Positions 1 through 8,348 of a stretch of 18,424 nucleotides of DNA are shown one piece after another. Location of the stretch: positions 90,027-108,450 of the forward strand of contig BEXV01000174.1 in assembly GCA_003118195.1 (NCBI GenBank), read 5' to 3'. The notes under the pieces are model-generated. The model was not told where the DNA came from, made no database searches, and was given only the letters and a program-made list of their open reading frames with translations. Origin of the DNA: Hemicentrotus pulcherrimus. Its lineage: Eukaryota; Echinodermata; Echinoidea; Camarodonta; Strongylocentrotidae. Numbering within the stretch: the first letter of the stretch is position 1; each line of letters opens with the position of its first letter. The translations under genes and the position numbers were made by a program.

Positions 1-14
1 GGGGGGGGGGGGGG
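1..14. repeat. Poly-G run at window edge
   Basis: The window opens with 14 consecutive G. Similar C or G runs recur near 3627, 9369, 9810, 10013, 11061 and at the right edge (18411-18423). In otherwise AT-rich DNA these runs stand out, and the two edge runs may mark where sequencing or assembly stopped. Confidence 0.9.
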
Positions 15-24
15 ACCGGGCAAC

Positions 25-110
25 TATGTAAGCGCTTTGTTCGCGGGCAAGATGTAACTGGTAAAGCGCTTCATTAGAACTAGTTATTGTTGTTGTCATT
101 TTTACATCAT
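25..110 (+). repeat. Possible SINE-like 3' tail in the intron of copy 1
   Basis: The stretch holds GTAAGCGCTTTG, then GTAAAGCGCTTCATTAGAAC followed by a short TTG/ATT-rich tail. AAAGCGCTT followed by an ATT-type tail resembles the 3' ends of SINE-like repeats in marine invertebrates, from general familiarity only. It sits in the intron just before exon 2 of copy 1. No intact 5' promoter part is visible, so this is at most a truncated remnant. Confidence 0.3.
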
Positions 111-192
111 TCGCAAATCATCTGTCTATCGATTAAGTAATTGATAAAAATATAGATTAACGACGGTCTCTTGTTTTCGATTTCATTCTCAG

Positions 193-725
193 CTTTCTGT
201 ATCGTCGCTGAAGTAAATGGCAATCCAGTTACCAACATCGAGGCGAAGCCAGTGCAAAAGCATGCTGGGCCTCCGCAGAAACAGACCATGTTCGATTTTC
301 CAGTAAACCAAGGAACAGGTCCAAGCTTTGCTGGTCCAAGTTTCGGTGGTCCAAGCATTGCGGGAAGTGTCCTGAGCTACACGAGTCCCGGCTCCTCCTC
401 CGAAGAAGTATCCGACGTCGACATGGAGATGGATGCGGACATCAACGACGTCGACAGTGTCCTTTCTGTCGTCTTCGGAAGGAACGGGAATCAGATCAGC
501 GGGAATATGCGTCCACTTCTCCCCGGGAACAGAAGACAGCGAGTCCTGTCTACAGGTGTGGAAGCAGGCGAATATGACCAGCTCAAGGGAAGAACCTCCG
601 GGTCATCAGGACGGGGTGTTGGTATTGCCTTTGGGGTTCTAGGACTACTCGCACTTATTGTAGCCACCGCCTTCTTTACAATCAGGAAATACAGGCACAA
701 TATACCAGTCTTGGTCCGTACATAA
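193..725 (+). CDS. Type I membrane protein, copy 1, exon 2 (5' partial gene)
   Basis: This is the second exon of an unrecognised small membrane protein; exon 1, with the ATG and most of the signal peptide, lies before the window. A pyrimidine-rich acceptor ending TTCATTCTCAG (AG at 191-192) opens the exon, and the paired acceptor in copy 2 falls at the same codon and phase (phase 1, splitting an Ala codon). The 533 bp encode about 177 residues ending at TAA (723-725). In order: end of signal peptide (FCIVAE), a Pro/Gln-rich stretch, three GPS(F/I) repeats, Ser-Glu-Asp-rich acidic patch, dibasic RRQR, Ser/Gly stalk (SGSSGRG), one hydrophobic helix of about 22 residues, and a basic 13-residue tail ending VLVRT. 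Topology suggests a cell-surface or secretory-pathway protein with its N-terminus outside. No known domain was recognised. Partner copy 2 lies about 5.1 kb away, facing it tail to tail. Possible poly(A) signals follow at 1250 and 1478. Confidence 0.8.
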
Positions 726-1715
726 TCGTTTTTAAATCTATTTCTGTTAATTTTCGATGTATAGTAAGTCGTAGAAGTGGATAGACCATTTGATATTTAT
801 AGATTTAATTACAATGTTCTTCCATGGGGTACCAGATGTTCCTGTGTATCTTTTCCAGTGTGACCATGTTTACCTCAGGTGTACTTGGTCAAATCCTCTC
901 GTATTCTCTCTTCTTAACCTAACATAACCTAACCTAACGTATTTATTAAATTCACGGTTTCCGCTTGAAAGAGATTTTTTGGAACATTGCCGACGCTTGC
1001 CTTACGGAATCTTGTATTTGCCGCTGATGAACACAGAGAACTTCAGAGTGTTGTCTTAATGAACTGCATTTTAATTTCACTTACCATATCCACTCGTATT
1101 TCATATCAATTTTACGTAACCATTCCTAAACATGTAAGCACATATACTTATTAAGACATTTTTACTGCATTTGCCACTTGCTCTTTATTAAACAAATTTG
1201 AGGACAGATACCTTTTTGTTATATTTTTTGCTATCATCCACGCAATTCTAATAAATGTTTATTTTACAAACAAGGGAGATCACGTTGGATCTTCAAACAT
1301 TAGTTTCATGAAGTGGATAAGTTCTACTAAGATTCCCTATTTATTTATTTAACTCGTAATCTTTCGTACTTTAGACACATAATTGTTAATGTTTTATACA
1401 AGACCTACGCATAAATGCTGGTAGACCTATGAATATGATCATGATATATGAATTGATAACTTTTCACATGTGACTGTAATAAAATCATGCTCTCCTATAT
1501 AAATTTTCATTCGGTTTTAATTACTGTGTGTCAACTGTGTAGTTACGTGTTGATGGAGAATCGTTAATCTTAAAAAGGATACCGTTGATGATGGTAAATC
1601 ATGGTGATATCAATGAATGAATTGCTAGCTTTATGGCACAATTTTAATGAGAGAAAACAAATCAGAATAAGATTCATAAGGAATATTGATGTAAGTGTGG
1701 ATAAACTGTTGAGGG
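726..1715. other. AT-rich non-coding stretch after copy 1
   Basis: This holds the 3' flank of copy 1 and intergenic DNA. Apart from the two AATAAA hexamers and a short AACCT-rich run (916-939), no gene, hairpin or repeat was recognised. It shows no visible similarity to the 3' flank of copy 2, so the paralogy stops at the stop codon. Confidence 0.6.
1250..1255 (+). promoter_or_regulatory. Candidate poly(A) signal for copy 1
   Basis: AATAAA lies 525 bp after the stop of copy 1; another AATAAA is at 1478-1483. Either could end the transcript. The hexamer is common in AT-rich DNA, so this is weak without transcript data. Confidence 0.3.
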
Positions 1716-1717
1716 GG

Positions 1718-1836
1718 CCGTGTGAGAGCGAGAAAGAAAGAGGGAGAAAGGAAGAAGAAGGGGGAAAAATAGAATGATAAAAGGATAATACGAGAGAGAG
1801 GTCGATGAAATGAGAGACAGAGAGAGAGGCGTGTGA
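1718..1836 (+). repeat. GA-rich purine tract
   Basis: About 120 bp is nearly all A and G on the plus strand, with GAGAGAG, GAAAGAAAGAG and GAAGAAGAAGG blocks. Reading frames on the minus strand here are low-complexity Ser/Leu/Phe strings and are not genes. Confidence 0.8.
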
Positions 1837-2100
1837 TATACAAAAAACAACAACACACGAACAAGTCGGAAGATGAATTTGCCAGCCGAACAAATGGAAA
1901 TTATTAATTATTCTCCCGGTTTCTTTCTTTCCTTCTATTTGTCTCCTGCTACTGCTCGTTTTCCTTCATTTCACCCCTTCCTCCTCCTTCTTCTTCTTCT
2001 TGGAAAAAATCGTTCATTTGAGTTTGACGATTTTTCGTTAAATGCTAGGATAACCTGTTTATTAAACTTAACATTTGAGTTGAAGTGGTGTCAACCCTTC

Positions 2101-2128
2101 ATCCTCTCTCTCTCTCTCTCTCTCACTC
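2101..2128 (+). repeat. (CT)n microsatellite
   Basis: A CT dinucleotide run of about 12 units. It follows a pyrimidine-rich stretch at about 1919-2003. The frame open across both is low complexity and is not called. Confidence 0.85.
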
Positions 2129-2214
2129 TCAATCGACGCCAGTGCTTTACTCTTTATAAGGGGCTTCCACTGGGAACTGCAAATAATAAATGTGTCATTT
2201 TGGGTAGAAAATAA

Positions 2215-2790
2215 AGATACACCTATCCTATAGGGAAATAGATCATTTATAGAGCTTATTTAACAATAAATTTAGCTCCCGAAATATCGGTTGTGAATGA
2301 GTCCTTATTGGACTTATTATAATGGTTGTATAAGATAAGAAGTGTTTTCTTCTAACTTAGCACATAACTAATTTTAATTTGAAAAAAGAAAGGTAGCAGC
2401 TATATATTAACGCAACCAAAGTAAAGCGTTTTGAATGAGTGAAAAAGGAGGGAAACCATAGAGATTAATCTTCAGGAGCAAATCTGATGTGTAAAAACTA
2501 ATCATTTCTATGTTTTTTTCTTTAATAATGGAATAGAAAGAAAAAAATGGCTCAGACTTGATATCCACATGTATTGACAAGAATTCACACTACATTAATG
2601 CTGCAGCATTCTGCATTGTCTCCTGAAAAATTACTTGAAGATTCACAAGACCGGCGTGTCAGGTTTAAGGGCATTCTGACAATTTCTCATAGGGTTCAAA
2701 AGACCGACATTGCTGGTCTCGTGGGCTGTCTATATAATCCCAGCTAAATCACAAGCAGGATTTAAAAATTAACCTACTCTCTTAAAAAAA
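2215..2790. other. Intergenic AT-rich DNA, nothing recognised
   Basis: No ORF of note, RNA gene or repeat was seen. Only a short imperfect direct pair AAGACCGGC (about 2649) and AAGACCGAC (about 2700) stands out, without further structure. Confidence 0.5.
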
Positions 2791-2792
2791 TC

Positions 2793-2960
2793 GAGTGGTC
2801 ACGGACGTCACTCCTCTGGAGAATGAAAATGTAGTGAAAATAGAGTGAACATTCACTCTTTTCTTCGAAAAGTCAATCGATATTCACTCATAAACAAGTG
2901 ATCACGGACGTCACTCCCAAGAAAGTGAAAAAAGAGTGAAAATTCACTTCTTTTTTTTTT
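2793..2960 (+). repeat. 103-bp tandem doublet with terminal dyads
   Basis: AGTGGTCACGGACGTCACTC at 2794 recurs as AGTGATCACGGACGTCACTC at 2897, an offset of 103 bp. Each unit ends in a near-palindrome: GAGTGAACATTCACTC at 2843-2858 and AGTGAAAATTCACT near 2935-2948. The order is therefore unit, dyad, unit, dyad, followed by a T run. Each unit also contains GACGTC, and TCACGGACGTCA loosely resembles a CRE-type site. It is probably part of a dispersed repeat. Confidence 0.65.
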
Positions 2961-3177
2961 TAGAGAGTAACTTTATTTGATTATGTTGAAATATGATAAA
3001 GTTGCCTATTAATAAAACATTTTCGTGATTGAAAGTATAGCCGTGTTCATCATTCATTTAATTTTTGAGTTTCTGTCGGCATAATATGAAAAATTGAGGA
3101 CATGTGTTATATCTCGTCGGCCGATTTGACAACTAGTTAATACAAAATGTATTTATGAAAACAAATTGATAACTTGG

Positions 3178-3668
3178 AGGGAAAATGCAAGAGGTTACCT
3201 TAATGTGAAACCAAAAGCCCCGGGAAAATTGCGCATTGCCCTGAAATCAAAGTGAATGTAGTTCCTACGCCTGGTTTGTATGGTATGCAAGTGAACAGTA
3301 AAAACAATCGGGACCTCGGGGGGAAAACACCTAATTTTCATTTGTCGTCCACGCATAAGTTCAATCAAAGGCGTAGCGAGAAACCAGTCATTCAGGAGGG
3401 GGGGTGGAATAATGGAATGGGAAAAATTAGGAGTGTAAAAGGCGAGAGCGCGAGGCCATAAAGAGAGGAGGGTGAATTTAATTCGTTTAATGCTTCCTTT
3501 ATTACCCCTCTGCCTCTTTTGTTGTTGTTGTTCACCCGTCTTTCTCTCTTTTTCATCTTTATCCTCGACTGACTCGGGGGCACACCGTATACATGTACGT
3601 CACTGAGCTCAAATAATAAATTACACCCCCCCCCCCCACTCGAAAAAAGAAATCCCATGAAATCTAAG
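3178..3668 (+). repeat. Dispersed repeat A, copy 1
   Basis: This roughly 490-bp segment reappears in inverted orientation at 9093-9617. Shared blocks in order include GTGAAACCAAAAGCCCCGGG, CCTACGCCTGGTTTGT, TATGCAAGTGAACAGTAAAA, a G run followed by TGGAATAATGGAA, and AAAGAAATCCCATGAAATC near the end. The copies differ by many substitutions and indels, so the duplication is old. The short frames open in it are non-coding by appearance. No terminal inverted repeat was found, so the repeat class is unknown. Confidence 0.8.
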
Positions 3669-3877
3669 TCTCCTCTCGCTTCCCACGTGTGTTTCATGAA
3701 TATTGATAACTGCAGTTCTACATCGGGTGACCCGGTAGAGGTGTGGTCCACTGAAAGCGTAGACGAGTCAATCTAATTTGAATAAATTCCGGGTTGATTG
3801 ATAGAGTTGTTTACAACGCCGTTGGAAGAGCGCCGCGAATTATGTCGCCTCTTGTATTATGAAAGATATCGGTTATC

Positions 3878-4036
3878 ATGTCAGAGCTAGAAGAGCGTTG
3901 GTGCATATCCCTTTACACGGAGCTGATTAATGCCCCTTTGGTCCTAAGCATGCTTGTGAAGACAGAAAAGATCGAATATTCGGCTTGTAAGGTGTTGGAT
4001 TCACGCGGATTTGGAAGCAAGGTTAGCAAGTGTTAG
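3878..4036 (+). CDS. Possible 52-residue small ORF or exon
   Basis: An ATG-started frame of 52 codons plus TAG begins MSELEERWCISLYTEL and ends GSKVSKC. Its composition is more gene-like than its AT-rich surroundings: few low-complexity runs, mixed charge and two GAG/GAA-rich helical stretches. A possible splice donor AAG|GTTAGC lies near 4020. No domain, signal peptide or membrane helix is recognised. It could be a small gene, an exon of a larger gene not otherwise visible, or chance. Function unknown. Confidence 0.2.
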   Translation: MSELEERWCISLYTELINAPLVLSMLVKTEKIEYSACKVLDSRGFGSKVSKC

Positions 4037-4165
4037 AATTCGAAAACCCCAGACGTTTGTTTTCCTATGAGAAACACAGATTGCTTGTGTTTGCCATTTT
4101 CAAGAACAAAAATATATTGAATAGGGCAGACTAATGTAACATGGTTGCTGCTATGAGTTTCACGC

Positions 4166-4355
4166 CTACGGGGGTAATTCTTCGGGGGGGGGATACTTTT
4201 GTGGGGGGTAATTGTCCTTTTGAGGGTAGTTTTCCTCGGGGGGTAATTCTCCGGGAGGTAGTTTTCCGGGGGTAATTGTCCTTAAGGGGTAGTTTTCCGG
4301 GAGGGATGTAATTTCTGGGGGTGTTTCTATAGGGGGTAATTGTCCTATATGAACC
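4166..4355 (+). repeat. G-rich minisatellite of about 16-17 bp units
   Basis: About eleven units share the core GGGGGTAATTNTCC or GGGAGGTAGTTTTCC. The GTAATT/GTAGTT cores occur at 4174, 4208, 4226, 4243, 4258, 4272, 4289, 4308 and 4336, mostly 14-19 bp apart. Several neighbouring units alternate AATT and AGTT, hinting at a two-unit higher-order repeat. The many G tracts are candidate quadruplex formers on the plus strand. The minus-strand Pro-rich frames are by-products. Confidence 0.75.
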
Positions 4356-4737
4356 CACCTAAGTAATTTCAGACCCTTGTACCGAATGGTCGTACGTTTT
4401 GTGGTGTACAAAGATTCAATCAGTTTAATTTGGGCCATTACAAGTAGTGGGTTATTGATGTAGGCAAATGCTTATGTACATATTGCTCATTAAGTACCAA
4501 AGGAAATAGATGCCAGTCAGTCACTCGATAGTGTCTAACAGTGAAGTCTAGAAATTAAACGGGTTTCCTTGCATAATTTGAATACTATAGGACACTGCTA
4601 ATGTTTCAATTTCACAGATAGGACATGCATGACATATTCATAATTCATGCAAAGTTCTATAGAATTTGATGTTGGCTGCATGTTTTAGCATTCTCCACCA
4701 AAATTGGCATATCATTCAGCGACTGCCCTATCCACCT

Positions 4738-4822
4738 TCTTTTCTCTCTCTCTCTCTCTCTCTCTCCCCTCTCCACCCCTCTATCTCTCTTGCTCTCTCT
4801 CTCTCTCACACACACACTCTCC
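4738..4822 (+). repeat. (CT)n/(CA)n compound microsatellite
   Basis: A CT run of about 12 units (from about 4743), an interrupted CT-rich stretch, a second CT run (about 4793-4806) and ACACACACAC. The reverse-strand frame of Glu/Arg repeats is an artefact of this tract. Confidence 0.85.
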
Positions 4823-5760
4823 CAGTTCTGTAAAGTAAAATACACCGACTTATAGCCCCAATCCTTTTGCTTCTTCTCTCCATCATGCTGTCAATAAATT
4901 CGTCAAATCAATTTTTCAATAATTTTCAACACCTATCATAAAGAACACACCTGTTCTTAACTTTAAAAAGATATACACGACCCAATTTCACAATCTGACG
5001 AAACGGCATGCGTTTGGAATGGGTGAAACTAAAAAACAAATACATACAATGTAGGAATCTCTGTCTTCATTTCTTTTGAAACAGCTGCCAATTTATTATG
5101 TTATTTAGTCTATCAGCAAAACAATTCATTTTAATGACTTTTATCCAATCATCTTTATTCTACTACGGTATTTAAATGCTTGAACTCTCCAGAGCTATGT
5201 AGTGCCACCCATGTTTAACAAACACATTGTTTTTTTAATATTGTGTAAGTAAGAATGATGCATACATAAAACGGTATGAAAAACTTAACATAAATCACAA
5301 TATGCCTGGTAGTGAGATTAATGATATCTACTTTTCCCTAGTTTTGATATAAAATAGATTGAAGTGGAATCTGACTAGGAAAAAAAAAATTGGAAAAGGA
5401 AATAGTTAAATACGAATGTTTAATCAAATAAAGAAAAAATCCTTTAATGATTTAGTCGATACATGGGTAGGTTGAGTACAATAAGAATAAATTAAACAAT
5501 GTCATCCACTATGATCAAGTATCCCGGTATAAATATTCGGTAAAAAGAAGAAACCCCACTCTATGTTCCTACCCTAACCTCGTCCTCTTGCACCCTTTAA
5601 TACAAAGTTGTTCGCAGGTAAAATCTAATAAATATGGAGATAATCATGGAGATTTGTTATAGGTACAAGGAATTCAACAACAAAAAAGAACATACATGTA
5701 GGTAAAATTGTACACAGAATATGCAGCTAAACATGTTATTATAATAATGCGAAAATTGTT
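4823..5760. other. AT-rich DNA on the 3' side of copy 2
   Basis: No gene was recognised. As copy 2 is on the minus strand, this is its downstream flank; TTTATT at 5154-5159 would read AATAAA on that strand but is far (about 680 bp) from the stop. Confidence 0.5.
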
Positions 5761-5783
5761 ACAGTCGCTCTGAACAGGGAGAT

Positions 5784-5800
5784 GTGAGTTTAAATCTCAC
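5784..5800. repeat. T-arm-like hairpin in the 3' flank of copy 2
   Basis: GTGAG-TTTAAAT-CTCAC gives a perfect 5-bp stem with a 7-base loop, the geometry of a tRNA T-arm. GCTCTGAA repeats directly on both sides (5766-5773, 5802-5809). No matching D-arm or anticodon arm is seen, so a tRNA is not called; a tRNA-derived repeat remnant or mRNA 3'UTR hairpin is possible. Confidence 0.35.
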
Positions 5801-5837
5801 TGCTCTGAAACGACATTTTTGTGGACGTTGTTATTCT

Positions 5838-7416
5838 CTATGTACGGACCAAGACTGGTATGTCGTGCCTGTATCTCCTGATTGTAAAGAAAGCGGCGGC
5901 TACAACAAGTGCGAGTAGTCCTATAACCCCAAAGGCAATACCAACACCCCGTCCCGATGACCCGGAGGTTCTTCCCTTGAGCTGGTCATATTCGCCTGCT
6001 TCAACACCTGTAGACAGGACGCGCTGTCTTCTGTTTCCGGGGAGAAGTGGACGCATATTCCCGCTGATCTGATTCCCGTTCCTTCCGAAGACAACGGATA
6101 GGACACTGTCGACGTCGTTGATGTCCGCATCCATCTCCATGTCGACGTCGGATACTTCTTCGGAGGAGGAGCCGGGAATCATGTAGCTCAGGGAACTTCC
6201 CGCCGTGCTAGGACCACCGATGCTTGGACCGGAAAAGCTTGGACCGGTTCCTTGGTCTACAGGAAAATCGAACATGGTCTGTTTCTGTGGAGGCCCGACA
6301 GGATTTTGCTCTGGCTTCGCTTTGATATTGGTAATTGGGTTCTTATGAGCCTCAGCTACGATGCAACATGCTGTAAAATGATCGGATAGGAACAGATCAG
6401 ATTATTTGAAAAGTGTGAAGTTCGCATTTCGTTGGCATAACGTCTGTGTATTCAGGTACAAAACAAACTATATTCATTCGTGCGTTTTGAATCGTATCAA
6501 TATTATATCTTTTTTTTGTTCCTATTACTTAGAGCACAGTTTAATTTGTACGTTAGAATATTTCATCTCACCGACATGGCCAATTTTTAGAGGACCCCTC
6601 GACTTGGAGCCAATCATCATTCGTATCATGCTTACAGAGCAGTCTTCGTTATGTATCGAAGCCTAAAAGTCTAATTGTAACACTGTAAATGTGTACATCA
6701 TCAATCTTCTTCTTCTCGAGTCGCTGCACAAGCCCGGTCTGATCTGGGCCCAGTCTTAAAAAGAGTTGCGATTGATCCAAATCAATAGCAAGTCCTCCAG
6801 ATAATCGCAAGTTTGCAGTCTTCGATCCCTTACGTACATAGTTGCGATTGATATCGATTGATTGCGATTAATATCAACTGTTTGTAAGACGGTCGGGGCC
6901 CTGGTCTTGGCGTTGAACCCCAGATTAAATACATTTCCGTTTGAATCAATGTTGATTTGGGAAGATAATGATAATAATGATAATAATAATAATACACTAA
7001 TAATAACAATGTGTCTTGTGTACCCATGATAGCCTCATCAGTAGTCCCAGTAGACAAACTGTTCTCGCTGAGGGGCTGCAATCATAATTATCATTACCCC
7101 GGCTTTAGATAGACGAAGTAGGTGAGATACTCTCTCTCTCTCTCTCTCTCTCAAAACACCAGGGCCATGATGGCTGAACCAACACTTAAGCCTCTAATTT
7201 GGCCATACAATGAGAGTCAACACAAACATACAAACATAATGGCTTAACAGCACGAAGGCAAAAGATTTGCCATGAAGGAGCCATAGCCAATTTCTCTCAT
7301 CTATACAGTACACTCAGAATAAAACCTAGAAGAAAATCTAAAAGCATGCATATTTTTTTTTAGAAAGTAGAAGTCTTACCTGCTAGAAGGCAGATGATTT
7401 TCCCTGAAGTTGCCAT
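5838..7416 (-). CDS. Type I membrane protein, copy 2 (complete, two exons)
   Basis: Join exon 1 (7416-7380) to exon 2 (6370-5838): 570 bp, 189 aa, stop TAG. The donor is CTAGCAG|GTAAGACTT and the acceptor CATTTTACAG; the intron is 1009 bp, phase 1. Residues 1-20 (MATSGKIICLLAACCIVAEA) are a signal peptide, with likely cleavage after AEA. Residues 21-54 are Pro/Gln-rich; 55-70 hold GPSFSGPSIGGPSTAG repeats; 80-101 are acidic (SSSEEVSD, DVDMEMDAD, NDVDS); 126-129 are RRQR, a minimal R-X-X-R convertase-type site; 144-154 are a Ser/Gly stalk; 155-176 are one membrane helix; and 177-189 are a basic tail. There are no cysteines after residue 15, so the ectodomain has no disulfides. The predicted form is a small glycine/serine-rich surface protein. 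No family was recognised. The two-exon layout with a leader exon resembles echinoderm SpTransformer (185/333) genes, but this sequence has a membrane helix and no visible sequence match to that family. The intron holds a small TIR element and microsatellites. Confidence 0.85.
6743..6904. mobile_element. Small TIR element in the copy 2 intron
   Basis: GGGCCCAGTCTTAAAAAGAG at 6746 faces the reverse complement at 6901, GGGCCCCGACCGTCTTACAA, giving imperfect terminal inverted repeats around about 155 bp. The centre holds repeated GATTGAT/GCGATTGAT motifs on both strands, so the whole could fold back. It carries no coding capacity. No convincing target duplication is visible, so the superfamily is open. 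Confidence 0.5.
6960..7007 (+). repeat. (AAT)n-rich microsatellite
   Basis: An imperfect GATAATAAT tract inside the copy 2 intron, next to the TIR element. The Tyr-rich frame on the other strand is an artefact. Confidence 0.75.
7131..7152 (+). repeat. (CT)11 microsatellite
   Basis: A pure CT run of 11 units in the intron of copy 2, reading GA on the gene's sense strand. Confidence 0.9.
7380..7416 (-). other. Exon 1 of copy 2: signal-peptide exon
   Basis: Twelve codons plus one base encode MATSGKIICLLA, the start and hydrophobic part of the leader. The ATG sits in a strong context (A at -3, G at +4). The exon ends in a consensus donor, and joining it to 6370 keeps the frame open and completes a leader with an AEA cleavage motif. 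This supports both the splice and the start. Confidence 0.8.
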
Positions 7417-7490
7417 AGTTTTCTCTATTCTATAAAATATACAAACGAACACTTGGAAGCAAGATAAATAAACAATAGTACTGCTCAGCC

Positions 7491-7511
7491 TTCTTCTTCT
7501 TCTTCTTCTTC
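7491..7511 (-). repeat. (GAA)7 run in the probable 5'UTR of copy 2
   Basis: Seven GAA units on the sense strand, between the TATA box and the start codon. Repeat number could vary between alleles and change leader length. No upstream ATG is seen in the interval. Confidence 0.7.
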
Positions 7512-7558
7512 AGCTTCCAACTCAGAATTCGCTTATGAAGATTATTTCGGACCCTCTG

Positions 7559-7566
7559 CTTTTATA
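7559..7566 (-). promoter_or_regulatory. TATA box of copy 2
   Basis: TATAAAAG reads on the sense strand, 143 bp upstream of the ATG at 7416. A start about 30 bp downstream would give a 5'UTR of about 120 nt without an upstream ATG. A second AT-rich block (TATATTTTATAG, about 7430-7441) lies too near the ATG to be a good alternative. The call rests on sequence only. Confidence 0.5.
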
Positions 7567-8345
7567 CATTTTCGTTTGACGATACTTTCATTGCAGAGCC
7601 CATTCTAATAAGCAATTACCCATCAATTTGAACAAAGTTTTTGATAGCATTGAAGTTTTTGATAGAATAAACGACGTCTTGGCATCATCTTTTTCATTCA
7701 GTCGTATTTCTCATCCTTGAATCTATGCCTCTTGAAAGACAAATTGGGAGCTTATAGAGAAGATGGAAAACTGTCAGGAGATAATGATTGCTTTAGCCTT
7801 AAAGTGACTCGGGAACATTGCCTCAGATTCTGTTACAAAACCCTGGATCTAGCTCATACAATCATAATTAAAAACCTTTAGATCAGTCTGATTATCAAGA
7901 TATTTATGATTAGAAATCGAAATTTCAAAATTCATTTTCCTAACGGTTTTTATAACACTACAGTCCACTGAGAAAAATGGGTATGGTAAAACCGGTCACT
8001 CAATTACTTTTACTTCTTTGAGGCACTTCATGATCCTTTTGAAGCTCAATTATGTTTAGGGCTTCAATATTACACCATATTACAGACACTGATAACACGT
8101 AGGGCCATGTATCTCATGTTTTACACTGTAAAACGATGCTATAAGGCACTCGAGAACGTAATTCAAGGAGCTAGAGCCAGTGGCATTTTCTCCCTCCTGA
8201 CCAATGAACAATTATTGCAGGCACTATAATATTTACAGGTTACGGACTGTTATTCAGTAACATACTTACGTTTTGACAAACTAAATGCGTGATTCCGCGC
8301 GCAAGCAGTCCAGGGTGAACCTTTAAGCGACTTTGTTTTACACTC
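7567..8345. other. Upstream region of copy 2, no gene seen
   Basis: AT-rich DNA that would hold upstream control elements of copy 2. No repeat or RNA gene was recognised, and no motif was strong enough to list. Confidence 0.5.
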
Positions 8346-8348
8346 AAT

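Noticed and set aside
171..192. Frame of copy 1 continuing upstream of the acceptor
   Set aside because: It opens on TTG, not ATG, and covers the pyrimidine tract of a splice acceptor that matches copy 2 exactly in phase. It is intron.
916..939. AACCTAAC repeats as a telomere remnant
   Set aside because: Only about four irregular units. Echinoderm telomeres are expected to be TTAGGG, which this is not.
3252..3751. Frames in repeat A on both strands (also 9166-9546)
   Set aside because: They lie in a repeat whose two copies shift frame relative to each other by indels, so no coding constraint is visible.
193..7416. Membership of the pair in the SpTransformer (185/333) family
   Set aside because: The two-exon layout is similar, but the proteins have a membrane helix, no His-rich region and no sequence match that I can see. 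Only the architecture comparison is kept.
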